Assembly (NCBI RefSeq): GCF_022809775.1
Contig: NZ_CP094380.1
Coordinates: forward strand, 992,001-1,056,000
Source: Pseudodesulfovibrio tunisiensis
Lineage (GTDB): Bacteria; Desulfobacterota; Desulfovibrionia; Desulfovibrionales; Desulfovibrionaceae
Length of the DNA: 64,000 nucleotides
Reading direction: 5' to 3'
Part shown: positions 7,793 to 17,833 of the stretch, piece by piece
How the letters are laid out: the number at the start of each line of letters is the position of its first letter
Numbering within the stretch: the first letter of the stretch is position 1
Program-made: the position numbers and the translations under genes
The notes under the pieces: model-generated
Told to the model about the DNA's origin: nothing
Seen by the model: the letters and a program-made list of their open reading frames with translations, nothing else
Databases searched by the model: none

Positions 7793-9900
7793 ATTTTGCC
7801 AAGGAACTCAATCCGGCCCAGCTTGAAGCCGTCACCACCACCGAAGGCCCGGTACTCGTCATCGCGGGCGCAGGCAGTGGCAAGACCAGAACCATTGTCT
7901 ACCGTCTGGCCCATCTCGTGGAACAGGGCGTTGATCCGTCACAGATTCTTCTCCTGACCTTCACGCGCAAGGCGGCGCAGGAAATGCTTCTGCGCGCCGA
8001 ATTCATTCTCGGTCGCCCCCTGACCGGAACCAGCGGAGGCACGTTCCACTCCTTTGCCTATGCCACATTGCGCCGAAACGCCATGGACATCGGATTCGAC
8101 AACGGATTCACCCTCATGGACAGAGGCGAATCCGAATCCATCGTCAAAAGCGTGAAGGACGACCTCAAGTTCGGCAAGGGCGACCGATCCTATCCCAGAA
8201 AAAGCACGCTCATGGACCTGATCAGCAAATCCAGAAACAAGGAACTCACGCTGGATCAGCTTCTGGACAAGGAAGCCTACCACCTGAATCCGTATCTGGA
8301 AGATCTGGTTCAGATTTCCAAGGGATACGACGTATTCAAGCGCAACCACGCACTCATGGACTATGACGACCTGCTCTTCAAGCTGGACACCCTGCTTCGG
8401 GACAACGAACCGCTCCGCAACCAGCTTCAGGCCCGGTACCGCTACATCATGGTGGACGAATATCAGGACACCAATCTGGTGCAGGCGCGCATCGTCAAGC
8501 AGCTTGCCGGTCGCCGGGGCAATGTCATGGCCGTGGGCGACGACGCCCAGTCCATCTATGCCTTTCGCGGCGCAAACGTGGCAAACATTCTGGAGTTTCC
8601 CAACTTCTTCGAGAACACCCGGGTCATCCGGCTGGAACAGAACTACCGCTCGGTCCAGCCCATTCTGGACATGACCAACGAAATCCTGAAAGGCGCGTTC
8701 ACCAAATTCGACAAGACCCTGTTTTCGGACCGCAACTACGGCAAGCTGCCCTGCGTGGTCAAAACCATGAGTGATCAGACCCAGTCTCGGCTCGTGGTGG
8801 ACAAGGTGCTGGAACTTTACAGGAAATACGATCTGCACGACATCGCCGTGCTGTTCCGGGCTGGATACCAGTCCTATCCTCTGGAAGTGGCGCTGGCCCG
8901 CGTGGGCATCGAGTACCAGAAATACGGAGGAATCCGCTTTCACGAGGCCGCTCACATCAAGGACGTGCTGGCCTATCTGCGCCTTGCCGTGAATTCCCAC
9001 GACCTCATGGCATGGCAGCGTGCCCTGTCTCCGCTCAAGGGCATCGGTCCCAAGACGGTCCAGAAAATCTATCAGGCCATTCACACGGGCAATGCCAAAT
9101 ACCTCGAGCAGATGAAAAGGAAGCAGCCCGCGCTCAAGGACATGCTGGCCGAGCTGGATGCTCTGGGCAAGATGCAGCTCAAGCCTGCCCCGGCCATCGA
9201 CCGGATCATCACGTTCTACCAGCCCATGCTCGTGGAACGCTACCCGGACGACTACCCCAAGCGGCAGGCCGGACTCGAACAGCTTGCCCAGATCGCGGGC
9301 AGCTATCAGGACGTGGAAACCTTTCTCGGCGACATGAGTCTCGACGGCGACCCGGAAGAGGAAAAACGCAAGGAAAACGCTCTGGTCTTGTCCACGGTCC
9401 ATTCGTCCAAGGGGCTGGAATGGAGTGCGGTCATCCTCATCGATCTGGTGGAGGACCGTTTTCCTTCGCGCAAGGCCATGCAGAAGCCCGAGGACATGGA
9501 GGAGGAACGCCGTCTCATGTACGTGGCCTGCACCCGTGCCAAGGAAGAGCTGTACCTGTTCGTGCCTTCCACAATCTACAACCGCTTCAACGGCATGTCC
9601 GATCCGGCCCTGCCCAGCCCGTTCATTCAGGAACTGCCCGAAACCGTGTACGACAGCCTGAACGAATCCTATTCCGGTGGACTGGAGCAACGCAGAAAAC
9701 CCGCTACCACGCCAAAGGCCCCGGCATTCCCGACGTCCACGGCCCCGGCACAGCCTGCGCCCTGCAAACTGGGCATCTGCGAACACAAGATTTTCGGGAA
9801 AGGGAAAATCATCGCCCACATCCCGCCCAACAAGTACAAAGTGAACTTCCCGGGTTTCGGCCTCAAGGTCATTATCGGGGATTATCTCAAGATGCTGTAA
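7783..9900 (+). CDS. UvrD/PcrA/Rep-like superfamily 1 DNA helicase
   Basis: 705 residues. SF1A helicase motifs appear in order: the Q-motif LNPAQLEAV, Walker A GAGSGKTRT (about 30), motif Ia TFTRKAAQEM, Walker B VDEYQDTN, motif III GDDAQSIYAFRGA, motif IV LEQNYRS, motif V STVHSSKGLEW and motif VI YVACTRAKEELY. A C-terminal module (GICEHKIFGKGKII...KVNFPGFGLKVIIGDYLKML) resembles the Tudor-like RNA-polymerase-binding tail of PcrA/UvrD. It unwinds DNA 3' to 5' with ATP in repair and replication restart. The start (MPIDFAKELN) lies inside the end of the phosphodiesterase gene. ThiL follows after 23 bases. Confidence 0.92.
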   Translation: MPIDFAKELNPAQLEAVTTTEGPVLVIAGAGSGKTRTIVYRLAHLVEQGVDPSQILLLTFTRKAAQEMLLRAEFILGRPLTGTSGGTFHSFAYATLRRNAMDIGFDNGFTLMDRGESESIVKSVKDDLKFGKGDRSYPRKSTLMDLISKSRNKELTLDQLLDKEAYHLNPYLEDLVQISKGYDVFKRNHALMDYDDLLFKLDTLLRDNEPLRNQLQARYRYIMVDEYQDTNLVQARIVKQLAGRRGNVMAVGDDAQSIYAFRGANVANILEFPNFFENTRVIRLEQNYRSVQPILDMTNEILKGAFTKFDKTLFSDRNYGKLPCVVKTMSDQTQSRLVVDKVLELYRKYDLHDIAVLFRAGYQSYPLEVALARVGIEYQKYGGIRFHEAAHIKDVLAYLRLAVNSHDLMAWQRALSPLKGIGPKTVQKIYQAIHTGNAKYLEQMKRKQPALKDMLAELDALGKMQLKPAPAIDRIITFYQPMLVERYPDDYPKRQAGLEQLAQIAGSYQDVETFLGDMSLDGDPEEEKRKENALVLSTVHSSKGLEWSAVILIDLVEDRFPSRKAMQKPEDMEEERRLMYVACTRAKEELYLFVPSTIYNRFNGMSDPALPSPFIQELPETVYDSLNESYSGGLEQRRKPATTPKAPAFPTSTAPAQPAPCKLGICEHKIFGKGKIIAHIPPNKYKVNFPGFGLKVIIGDYLKML

Positions 9901-9923
9901 CCAACTGAAATCGAGAGCAAACC

Positions 9924-10883
9924 ATGAAACTTGACTCTGAAGAGAAATTCCTCGCCTGCATTGATCGGCATTTTCCCCGCCGCCATCCGCATCTGGTACT
10001 CGGCAGGGGTGACGACTGCGGCGTGCTGCCCGCGAGCACGGAACTGTGCGTGTCCTCGGATCTGTTTCTGGAAGACCAGCATTTCCGCACCCGCTACTTT
10101 TCCCCGGAGGACATCGGATACAAGGCCCTTGCCGTCAGCATCAGCGATATCGCGGCCATGGGAGCCAAACCTCTGGCCTTTGGCATGGACCTCATGATCC
10201 CGGCAGACGTGCCCGGCGAATTCTGGGAAAAATTCTTCTCCGGCATGAGCCAGATAGCCCGGCAGAACGACCTTGCGCTTGTGGGCGGCGATCTCAGCCG
10301 CGCGGAAAAGATCGGCGTGAGCATCACCATCTACGGCCAGCCCGGCAGCGGCGGACGTTTCGTGCAACGCGAAAACTGCAAGCCCGGAGACATCCTGTTC
10401 CTGTCCGGCGACATGGGCCTTGCCCGGGCCGGCCTCATGGCGCTGGAAGCCTCGGGCCCGGAAGCGGCAAAGGCCCTTCCTTCGGCCACGGCCGCGCATC
10501 TCCGGCCAAAACCCAAGGTCCTCATCGGGACTCTGCTCAATGCGGCTGGCGTCAAATCCATGATGGACGTATCCGACGGACTGGCTCGCGATCTGCCCCG
10601 GCTTGTCGGCCCGGAACTGGGAGCCAGTCTGGACATCCGCGAAGACATGCTGCACCCTGAAGTCATTGAATTCGCCAACGCCATCAATGCCGACCCCGTC
10701 AATCTGGCAATCCAGGGCGGCGAGGATTACGCCCTTGTCGGCGCAGCGGATTTTCTGGACCTCAAGAGCAAGATCGAATCCGTTCCCGGCATCCGGGTCA
10801 TCGGCAAAGTCACGGACATGCCGGGCCTGATCGTGAACGGACAGCCCTTCGAGGCCCCGGGCTTCGACCATTTCGAAAACTAG
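9924..10883 (+). CDS. thiL: Thiamine-monophosphate kinase
   Basis: 319 residues, the normal length for ThiL, which phosphorylates thiamine monophosphate to thiamine diphosphate with ATP in the cytoplasm. Key blocks are present: GRGDDCGVL (ATP/Mg loop), SSDLFLEDQHF, ISDIAAMGAKPLAF, VGGDLSRAEKIGVSITIYG, MDVSDGLARDL and IQGGEDYALVG. No other thiamine gene is adjacent, which is common for thiL. It is followed after 8 bases by trmO, and GGAG in between serves as the trmO ribosome site. Confidence 0.95.
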   Translation: MKLDSEEKFLACIDRHFPRRHPHLVLGRGDDCGVLPASTELCVSSDLFLEDQHFRTRYFSPEDIGYKALAVSISDIAAMGAKPLAFGMDLMIPADVPGEFWEKFFSGMSQIARQNDLALVGGDLSRAEKIGVSITIYGQPGSGGRFVQRENCKPGDILFLSGDMGLARAGLMALEASGPEAAKALPSATAAHLRPKPKVLIGTLLNAAGVKSMMDVSDGLARDLPRLVGPELGASLDIREDMLHPEVIEFANAINADPVNLAIQGGEDYALVGAADFLDLKSKIESVPGIRVIGKVTDMPGLIVNGQPFEAPGFDHFEN

Positions 10884-10891
10884 GAGCGCAC

Positions 10892-11305
10892 ATGGACCTG
10901 ACTCTCACCCCCATCGGCCACATCCGGTCCTCGATCAAGACTCTGGATTCCGCCCCGAAAATGGAAGACGAACCCGGCGCGGTACGCGCCATCGTCGAGA
11001 TCACCCCGGAATTCGCCTCCAGCCTGAACGGCCTGAAGCCGGGCATGGCTCTGGAACTGTTCACATGGTTCCACCTGTCCGATCGCTCCGTGACGCACGT
11101 TCATCCCAGAGGCGACAAATCCCGGCCCAAACGCGGAGTCTTTTCCACGCGTTCGCCCCAGCGCCCCAATCCCATCGGTCTGCATCGCGTCACTCTGGTG
11201 TCCATTGAAGGTGCCAGACTGGAAGTGGAACCGCTCGAGGCACTGGACAATACCCCGGTGATCGACATCAAGCCCGTACCTCAAACCGACCCGGACCAAC
11301 GCTGA
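10892..11305 (+). CDS. trmO: tRNA (N6-threonylcarbamoyladenosine(37)-N6)-methyltransferase TrmO
   Basis: 137 residues, the size of the single-domain TrmO/TsaA beta-barrel methyltransferase. Signatures: PIGHIRSS at the N-terminus, the loop HVHPRGDKSRPKRGVFSTRSP and RPNPIGLHRVTLVSIEG. The family uses S-adenosylmethionine to methylate t6A37 in certain tRNAs. TsaD, needed to make the t6A substrate, is encoded at 60,923-62,011 in the same window. The stop codon overlaps the next start (TGATG). Confidence 0.93.
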   Translation: MDLTLTPIGHIRSSIKTLDSAPKMEDEPGAVRAIVEITPEFASSLNGLKPGMALELFTWFHLSDRSVTHVHPRGDKSRPKRGVFSTRSPQRPNPIGLHRVTLVSIEGARLEVEPLEALDNTPVIDIKPVPQTDPDQR

Positions 11306-12171
11306 TGGGAGTGGTCGACATCATCGAACACCGCGGCCCGGACCATGCAGAACTCGGAGTGACAACCACGGACCGGGCCAGATTGCGGGTGGAGATTCGC
11401 GGACAGGGACGTCCCCTCGTGCTGCTGCACGGCTGGACCATGAGCTCCCGGTTCTGGGAACGGCAGATGCAGGGACTGGAAAAGGATTTCTGTCTCGTGG
11501 CCGTGAACTTCCGCAGCCACGGGAATTCCACGAACACGGACAACGGGCACACCATGCCCCGCTACGCCAAGGACGTTCGGGACATCATCGACACTCTGGA
11601 CCTGAACGGATGCCTGCTCATGGGCTGGTCCATGGGCGGAGCCGCCGTGCTGGAATACTGGAACCAATTCGGCGGACACAGGCTGGACGGCATCGGCCTG
11701 GTGGAATCCGCGCCAGCGCCCATGTGTTCGGAACCATGGAACACCCACCGCTACCGCGACCACAACGCCGAGGCAATGGAAGCGGATCTGGACGCCATGG
11801 AACGCAGCCGGGACACTTACGGCAGGTTGTTCGTGAGCAACATGTTCCTTTCCGGGGTCGCCCCCCAGCAGGACATGGAATGGATGCTCCGGGAGCACCT
11901 CAAGATTCCCGCCAGCTCGGCCGCGGCAATCTATGCGGACTATGCGCGCCGGGACTATCTGGACGTGCTGCCCAAGGTTTCCGTGCCCGCGCTCGTGGCC
12001 TACGGCAGGTCAGAGCACCTCTGCTACGGCCCGGGAGCCGGACAATTCGTGGCGGATTCCCTGCCGAATTCGACCCTGGCCCTGTTCGACCACAGCGGGC
12101 ACATTCCCTTTTACGAGGACGCCGAGGACTTCAACCGGACAGTACGCGAATTCGCTGCCACGCTCGACTGA
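11305..12171 (+). CDS. Alpha/beta hydrolase fold protein
   Basis: 288 residues. The oxyanion-hole motif LLHGWTMSS, the nucleophile elbow GWSMGG (Ser near residue 110) and a late catalytic His in DHSGHIPFYED identify an alpha/beta hydrolase; an acid in YGRSEH or nearby completes the triad. Such enzymes hydrolyse esters, haloalkanes, epoxides or peroxide intermediates, and the substrate here is not evident. Its ATG overlaps the trmO stop codon, so it is the last gene of the run from 6.4 kb. A 17-base perfect inverted repeat behind it ends transcription. Confidence 0.85.
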   Translation: MGVVDIIEHRGPDHAELGVTTTDRARLRVEIRGQGRPLVLLHGWTMSSRFWERQMQGLEKDFCLVAVNFRSHGNSTNTDNGHTMPRYAKDVRDIIDTLDLNGCLLMGWSMGGAAVLEYWNQFGGHRLDGIGLVESAPAPMCSEPWNTHRYRDHNAEAMEADLDAMERSRDTYGRLFVSNMFLSGVAPQQDMEWMLREHLKIPASSAAAIYADYARRDYLDVLPKVSVPALVAYGRSEHLCYGPGAGQFVADSLPNSTLALFDHSGHIPFYEDAEDFNRTVREFAATLD

Positions 12172-12190
12172 GCCTCCACATTCCGAACCG

Positions 12191-12236
12191 GAAGACAAAA
12201 CGCCCGGGCTTGCGCAAGGCCGGGCGTTTTGTCTTC
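12191..12236. terminator. Bidirectional terminator between convergent genes
   Basis: Perfect 17-base arms (12191-12207 and 12220-12236) enclose a 12-base loop. The CG-rich stem core is flanked by AAAA on one side and TTTT on the other, so it can stop transcription from both the hydrolase (plus) and UPF0316 (minus) sides. Confidence 0.88.
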
Positions 12237-12261
12237 ACTATATGTCAACGCGGGACTGTGG

Positions 12262-12834
12262 CTAGAACTGGGGAACCGCCTTTCTGAACATACCGGCAAT
12301 GCGCCGGGCGCGGCTCTCCGACGGAGATTGAACGTGGTTCGCCCCTCCCGCGGTTTCAAAGGTGTAGAAAATTTCGGCATCGACTTCCCGGGCAACGCGA
12401 AGCACATGCTTCATGTCCTTGCGCTTGCAGACCACGAACTGCACCGTGACCGGTCCTTCCGAGCCTTCCCCGGCGACCGTGGTAATGCCGTACCCGGCCT
12501 GCCGCACGGCCTCGGCAATGCGTGGCCCATGCCATGCGCTGATGATGCGAACCACCACATTGCCCAGAGCGAGCTTGCGTTCGGCCAGAATGCCCACCAC
12601 GTTGCCGCAGGCGAACCCCACGGCGTAGCACACGCCGAGAAACGGCTCTTCCCCCACCTTGAGCATGACTGCGGACGTACCGAAAATCCACAGGGACATC
12701 TCCAGACAGCCCAGCAGAAAGGCCGCCTTGGTTTCCCCAAGCACGGTCACCATGGTCCGGATGGTCCCAAGTGTCAGAACCGCAACCTCAGCCAGAAATA
12801 TAACCATCCCTAATATAAGGACATTCGATTCCAC
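12262..12834 (-). CDS. UPF0316 (DUF5698/DUF2179) membrane protein
   Basis: About 190 residues. Three hydrophobic segments occupy residues 1-90 (VLILGMVIFLAEVAVLTLG first), followed by a soluble DUF2179 region (GYGITTVAGEGSEGPVTVQFVVCKRKD) of the kind seen in the YitT and UPF0316 families, where it may bind a small ligand. Function unknown. I chose GTG at 12834 because GAGG at 12842-12845 is then 7 bases away; a GTG at 12840 is also in frame. That GAGG is enclosed in a 7-base-pair hairpin. The gene converges on the hydrolase gene across a shared terminator. Confidence 0.78.
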   Translation of the reverse strand: MESNVLILGMVIFLAEVAVLTLGTIRTMVTVLGETKAAFLLGCLEMSLWIFGTSAVMLKVGEEPFLGVCYAVGFACGNVVGILAERKLALGNVVVRIISAWHGPRIAEAVRQAGYGITTVAGEGSEGPVTVQFVVCKRKDMKHVLRVAREVDAEIFYTFETAGGANHVQSPSESRARRIAGMFRKAVPQF

Positions 12835-12841
12835 TTGCACA

Positions 12842-12863
12842 CCTCGTTATCTCAAAAACGAGG
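12842..12863 (-). promoter_or_regulatory. Hairpin covering the UPF0316 ribosome-binding site
   Basis: On the minus strand CCTCGTT (12863-12857) pairs perfectly with AACGAGG (12848-12842) around an 8-base loop. The 3' arm contains the GAGG that best fits the start codon. This could limit translation until the hairpin opens by heat or ligand, but a short hairpin by chance is also possible. Confidence 0.35.
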
Positions 12864-12975
12864 CACCTTTTAAGAGCACTTTTCCATCGGGTCAAGCAAC
12901 AAAACGGCCCTTTCTGCAATAAATTCACAACCAGTTGAAACAATGGGAAAAAGAATTCGAGACGCGAAACGGCAC

Positions 12976-13007
12976 AAAAAAGCGGCCTTCCCGCAAGGGA
13001 AGGCCGC
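12976..13007 (-). terminator. Rho-independent terminator of the ilv operon
   Basis: Perfect 11-base arms (12982-12992 and 12997-13007) with a GCAA-type tetraloop. On the minus strand the stem is followed by six Ts (12981-12976). It lies 26 bases past the ilvC stop. Confidence 0.93.
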
Positions 13008-13032
13008 TGAAACGGATGCCAAAGAATCGGAA

Positions 13033-14037
<1,005 letters not shown>

Positions 14038-14152
14038 TCATATACGTTTTGCCACGCGTGGCCGCGTTGTTTGGGGGTGAACTATATGCCAAAAGGCAAC
14101 CACCGGGACCGGACCAGCAGCCCGGACCCGTGGAAACAAAAGGGATGGCCCG

Positions 14153-14644
14153 CTATAGGCTGCTCTGCATGGCCCGCATCATGGCTACATTGCCGGTACG
14201 GGCTATCTCCTTGATGCCGAAACGGGTAAGCAGATTGATCAGTGCGGTGATCTTGCCCTGATCGCCAGTCACTTCAATGGTCAGTTCGTCGGGACTCACG
14301 TCCACGACCTTGCACCGGAAGATATCCACAATGCGGAGAATTTCCGCACGCTTGGAATCCTCGGCATTGACCTTGAGCAACACCATTTCACGGTCCACGG
14401 AATCCAGTTCCGTAAGATCGCGCACCTTGACGGTGGGTACCAGCTTGCGAAGCTGCTTGACGATCTGCTCGATGATCTGGTCGTCGCCCTCGGCAACGAT
14501 GGTCATGAGGGAAACGCCCTTTTCCAGAGTGGGCGCAACATTGAGGGACTCGATATTGAAGCCGCGGCCGCTGAACAGCCCGGCCACCCGGGACAGCACG
14601 CCGGGTTCGTTTTCAACCGTGACGGAAAGTGTGTGCTTGCTCAT
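14153..14644 (-). CDS. ilvN: Acetolactate synthase small (regulatory) subunit
   Basis: About 163 residues from ATG 14644; TAGGAGA, overlapping the ilvB stop, is 7 bases away, which favours this start over ATG 14650. The N-terminal ACT domain reads HTLSVTVENEPGVLSRVAGLFSGRGFNIESL; the C-terminal half is the ALS_ss_C domain ending in FGIKEIARTG. It binds valine and controls the activity of the IlvB catalytic subunit. The standard gene name for this subunit type is ilvN or ilvH. Confidence 0.95.
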   Translation of the reverse strand: MSKHTLSVTVENEPGVLSRVAGLFSGRGFNIESLNVAPTLEKGVSLMTIVAEGDDQIIEQIVKQLRKLVPTVKVRDLTELDSVDREMVLLKVNAEDSKRAEILRIVDIFRCKVVDVSPDELTIEVTGDQGKITALINLLTRFGIKEIARTGNVAMMRAMQSSL

Positions 14645-14654
14645 CGCCATTCTC

Positions 14655-16346
14655 CTACACCAGCAGCATTTCAGTCAGGGACGCACCAGCCGGAACCATG
14701 GGATACACGTTCTCCTCCCGGGCCACCCGGACATCCACGATGACCGGCTTGTCCAGAGCGAAGGCTTCGCGCAGGGTTGATTCCACGTCCTTTTTTTCCG
14801 TAATCCGGAACCCGGCGGCTCCGTAGGCTTCGGCCAGCTTCACGAAATCCGGCTGCGCGTCCATGCAGGTCTCGCAGTAGTTCCGGTCGTAAAACAGCTC
14901 CTGCCACTGCCGAACCATGCCGAGATAGCCGTTGTTGAGAATGACGATTTTCACAGGCAGCTTGTTGCAGACCACGGTCATCATTTCCTGAATGCACATC
15001 TGGATGGAGCCGTCACCGGCGATGTCGATGACGAGCTTGTCGCGAAACGCGCGCTGTGCGCCCATGGCTGCGGGAAACCCGTACCCCATGGTGCCAAGTC
15101 CGCCGGAGGTAAGCAGGGAATTCGGCCCCTTGAACTTGTAGAACTGGGCCGCCCACATCTGATTCTGCCCGACTTCCGTGGCAATGATCGCGTCACCCCT
15201 GGTGATCTCGTAAATCTTTTCCACCACATACTGCGGTTTGATGGAATCGCTTTCATCAATGTAGGTAAGCGGATGCTCCTGACTCCACTGCGTCACCTGA
15301 TCAATCCAGTCGCGGCGCTTTTCACCGCAGTCGACCTGATCAAGGGAAGGTTTCAGCTCCCGTTTGAGCGCACCAAGCGCAGCCTTGCAATCCGCAACCA
15401 GCGGGACGTGCACGGACACGTTCTTCTGAATGGAAGTGGGGTCCACATCGATATGCACGATGGTGGCATGCGGGGCAAACGTGCTGATCTTGCCCGTGAC
15501 GCGGTCGTCGAAACGCGAGCCAACGGCCAGAAGCAGATCGCAGTTGTTCACCGCCATGTTCGCGGCATAGGTGCCGTGCATGCCGAGCATGCCCAGCCAC
15601 ATGTCCCCTTCGCCCGGATACGCACCCAGTCCCATCAGGGTGGAGGTCACGGGAATCCTGAGGTTGTCCGCCAGCCAGACCAGCTCTTCGTGACTTCTGG
15701 AGGAAATAACGCCGCCGCCCGTGTAGAACAGCGGCCGTTCCGCCTTTCTGATCAGATCGGCGACCTTGCGCACCTGTCCGATGTGCGGTTTCACATTCGG
15801 ATTGTAGCTGCGCATGTGCACTTCTTCGGGATACTCGAATTCGCACGAGGCGGTGATGACGTCCTTGGGCAAGTCCACCAGAACGGGACCGGGACGACCG
15901 GAGCGCGCCAGATAAAAGGCCTGCTTCACTGTACGCGCCAGGTCCTTGATGTCCTTGACCAGATAGTTGTGCTTGGTGCAGGGCCGGGTGATGCCCACGA
16001 TGTCCACTTCCTGAAAGGCATCGTTGCCGATGAGCGGCGTGGGCACCTGCCCGGTAAAGACCACCACCGGAATGGAGTCTCCATACGCGGTGGCGATCCC
16101 GGTAACCGTATTCGTCGCACCGGGGCCGGAAGTGACCAGGCATACCCCTACATTGCCCGTTGCCCGGGCATAGCCGTCAGCCGCGTGAATCGCGCCCTGT
16201 TCGTGACGTACGAGAATATGCTCTACGGAAGAATTGGGAATTTCATCATAAATGTCGATGACTGCGCCGCCCGGAAAACCGAACACGACATCCACTCCCT
16301 CTTTTTCCAGACACTTCAAAAGGATCTGGGCCCCGGTCATTTCCAT
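14655..16346 (-). CDS. ilvB: Acetolactate synthase large (catalytic) subunit
   Basis: 563 residues, a full-length thiamine-diphosphate enzyme. The catalytic Glu region is [16 protein letters not shown] (about 46-61); the FAD/linker and ThDP-binding [12 protein letters not shown]...[11 protein letters not shown] blocks are intact. It condenses two pyruvates, or pyruvate and 2-oxobutyrate, at the first committed step of branched-chain amino-acid synthesis. ACGGAGG is 6 bases from the ATG. The start is only one base past the DUF465 stop, so there is no room for an ilv-specific leader here; control must act at the operon head or elsewhere. Confidence 0.97.
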   Translation of the reverse strand: MEMTGAQILLKCLEKEGVDVVFGFPGGAVIDIYDEIPNSSVEHILVRHEQGAIHAADGYARATGNVGVCLVTSGPGATNTVTGIATAYGDSIPVVVFTGQVPTPLIGNDAFQEVDIVGITRPCTKHNYLVKDIKDLARTVKQAFYLARSGRPGPVLVDLPKDVITASCEFEYPEEVHMRSYNPNVKPHIGQVRKVADLIRKAERPLFYTGGGVISSRSHEELVWLADNLRIPVTSTLMGLGAYPGEGDMWLGMLGMHGTYAANMAVNNCDLLLAVGSRFDDRVTGKISTFAPHATIVHIDVDPTSIQKNVSVHVPLVADCKAALGALKRELKPSLDQVDCGEKRRDWIDQVTQWSQEHPLTYIDESDSIKPQYVVEKIYEITRGDAIIATEVGQNQMWAAQFYKFKGPNSLLTSGGLGTMGYGFPAAMGAQRAFRDKLVIDIAGDGSIQMCIQEMMTVVCNKLPVKIVILNNGYLGMVRQWQELFYDRNYCETCMDAQPDFVKLAEAYGAAGFRITEKKDVESTLREAFALDKPVIVDVRVAREENVYPMVPAGASLTEMLLV

Positions 16347-16347
16347 A

Positions 16348-16578
16348 CTAAGCCTCCGTTTGTCGATACTTGTCCAACAAGGTCTGCAACTTGGTCTTGC
16401 CCGCCAGCTTCTTCTTCTTGAGTTCCTTGATTTCCTGCGTCTCGGTCGGGCTCAGGGCCGACTTGGATTCCATCTTGGCGAGCATCTTCTCAAAAGAGGT
16501 GTGCTGGTCCCATAGCGCCTTGAGTTCGGCGTCCTGGGACTGGTACCGCTCAATGATTTCAATGTCTCTGGCTTCCAT
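16348..16578 (-). CDS. DUF465 (YdcH-like) small coiled-coil protein
   Basis: 76 residues, highly charged and helical, with the DUF465 pattern: a first helix ending in [15 protein letters not shown] and a second with [23 protein letters not shown]. The function of the family is not established. The perfect ribosome site AAAGGAGC precedes the ATG. It lies between DUF167 and ilvB in the same direction, probably in one transcript. Confidence 0.85.
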   Translation of the reverse strand: MEARDIEIIERYQSQDAELKALWDQHTSFEKMLAKMESKSALSPTETQEIKELKKKKLAGKTKLQTLLDKYRQTEA

Positions 16579-16599
16579 GTACCGCTCCTTTGTTGAGGG

Positions 16600-16929
16600 T
16601 CACGCGGTGCCGACCGGAGGCAACAGCCTTTCCCAATCGGGTTCCACCGCCGCATTGACGGCCAGCCGCTTTCTGCGGTCAGTATGGCCTGTTTCAATTT
16701 CGATCTGGCGTTTTTTCAATCCTAATCGTTTTGCCACAAAAGCCACAAGTGCTTTGTTCGCCTTGTTGTCCACGGCAGGGGCGGAAAGCTTAATCTTTGC
16801 GCACCCCTGATACAAACCGGCGGGTCCATCCGTCTTGGATCCCGGTTGGACCCAAACGGCGACCCGCCACGTGCCGTTTCCGGCAAAATTCACGAATTCG
16901 TGCTGTATTGAAGAGGAAGTGTTCGTCAT
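16600..16929 (-). CDS. DUF167 (YggU-like) protein
   Basis: 109 residues. The DUF167 fold is marked by VAVWVQPGSKTDGPAGLYQGCAKIKLSAPAVDNKANKALVAFVAK, where the residues from VQPGSK to DNKAN are the family's signature. Family function unknown; related genes often sit next to yggT, as here. The ATG overlaps the stop of the DivIVA-like gene (ATGA), indicating translational coupling. Confidence 0.88.
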   Translation of the reverse strand: MTNTSSSIQHEFVNFAGNGTWRVAVWVQPGSKTDGPAGLYQGCAKIKLSAPAVDNKANKALVAFVAKRLGLKKRQIEIETGHTDRRKRLAVNAAVEPDWERLLPPVGTA

Positions 16930-17429
16930 TCAGCTTTTTTCAGATACTTGAGCTTTGACTCCATTTCCTCGAACTTGTCACGTTCGGGGTCGCACCTTTC
17001 CAGCATTTCCATATGCGCCTGTAGTAGCCCCTTCAGTTGAATTTCGAACTGCGTGCGCTGGCGCTTGATGGACTCTATCTCCTCATGCAGTTGAGCAAGC
17101 CGGTTGTGACCCTTCTGCACCGTGGCATCGGCCTTGGTGCGAGCCTCGTCCAGAATGAGCTGGGCTTCCCTGGACGCCTGTACCTTGAGGTCGTCCACCA
17201 TTTTCTGGGTACTCATGAGCGTATCGCGCAGGGTTTCGTCCCGCTGGCGATATTCGCTCACGGCCGATTCCAGCCGCTTGACCTTTTTTTTCAGGGATTT
17301 CTGGGTTTCCGCCGCATCTCCGAGCACCTCGGCGAGTTCAAGGAGGAACTGGTCCACCTCGAGCCGGGAGTACCCGAACATTCTGCGGGAAAACCGCTTG
17401 TTGAGAAGATCGATCTTGGAAAGCGTCAC
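16926..17429 (-). CDS. DivIVA-domain coiled-coil protein
   Basis: 167 residues. The N-terminal segment LNKRFSRRMFGYSRLEVDQFLLELAEVL (about 9-36) is a DivIVA lipid-binding motif; the rest is continuous coiled coil. DivIVA proteins mark curved membrane and septal or polar sites in Gram-positive bacteria; in delta-lineage bacteria the role of these short homologues is unknown. GTG start with GGAGGG 5 bases ahead. The order YggT-DivIVA-DUF167 resembles the sepF/ylm-type neighbourhood linked to cell division. Confidence 0.82.
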   Translation of the reverse strand: MTLSKIDLLNKRFSRRMFGYSRLEVDQFLLELAEVLGDAAETQKSLKKKVKRLESAVSEYRQRDETLRDTLMSTQKMVDDLKVQASREAQLILDEARTKADATVQKGHNRLAQLHEEIESIKRQRTQFEIQLKGLLQAHMEMLERCDPERDKFEEMESKLKYLKKAE

Positions 17430-17439
17430 TTCTGCCCTC

Positions 17440-17757
17440 CTACATCATGGCTCCCGAACGAAGGGAAAATGCCAGTTGAGCCAGATTCCCCACGATCACG
17501 ATCTCCGCGACCTTGATGACCAGCAGCACGACCACGGGAGTCAGGTCGAAGCCGCCCACAACCGCAAAGGGAATCCATTGGCGGATCTTGTAAAAGACAG
17601 GTTCGGTCATGGCCCGCAAAAAACGGACGATGGGATTGTACGGATCGGGATTCACCCAGGAAAGCAGGGCGGAAACAATGACAATCCAGAAATAGATATT
17701 CAACACTGCGCCGAGCACGAAAGCTGCGGCCTGAACAAGGGAACCCAGAACGGACAT
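17440..17757 (-). CDS. YggT family membrane protein
   Basis: 105 residues with two strongly hydrophobic segments: an N-terminal one with VLNIYFWIVIVSALLSWVNPDPYNPIVRFL, the family signature, and another around DLTPVVVLLVIKV near residue 75. YggT proteins are inner-membrane proteins of unclear function that co-occur with DUF167 and DivIVA-like genes. CGGAGG precedes the ATG. It is 10 bases upstream of the DivIVA-like gene. Confidence 0.88.
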   Translation of the reverse strand: MSVLGSLVQAAAFVLGAVLNIYFWIVIVSALLSWVNPDPYNPIVRFLRAMTEPVFYKIRQWIPFAVVGGFDLTPVVVLLVIKVAEIVIVGNLAQLAFSLRSGAMM

Positions 17758-17833
17758 GAATCCTCCGCCTCGTTGTTTTCAGAGACTGCCTTCAAGACAG
17801 TAAATTTGCACACAGCCATTCACAAATCAAGTG

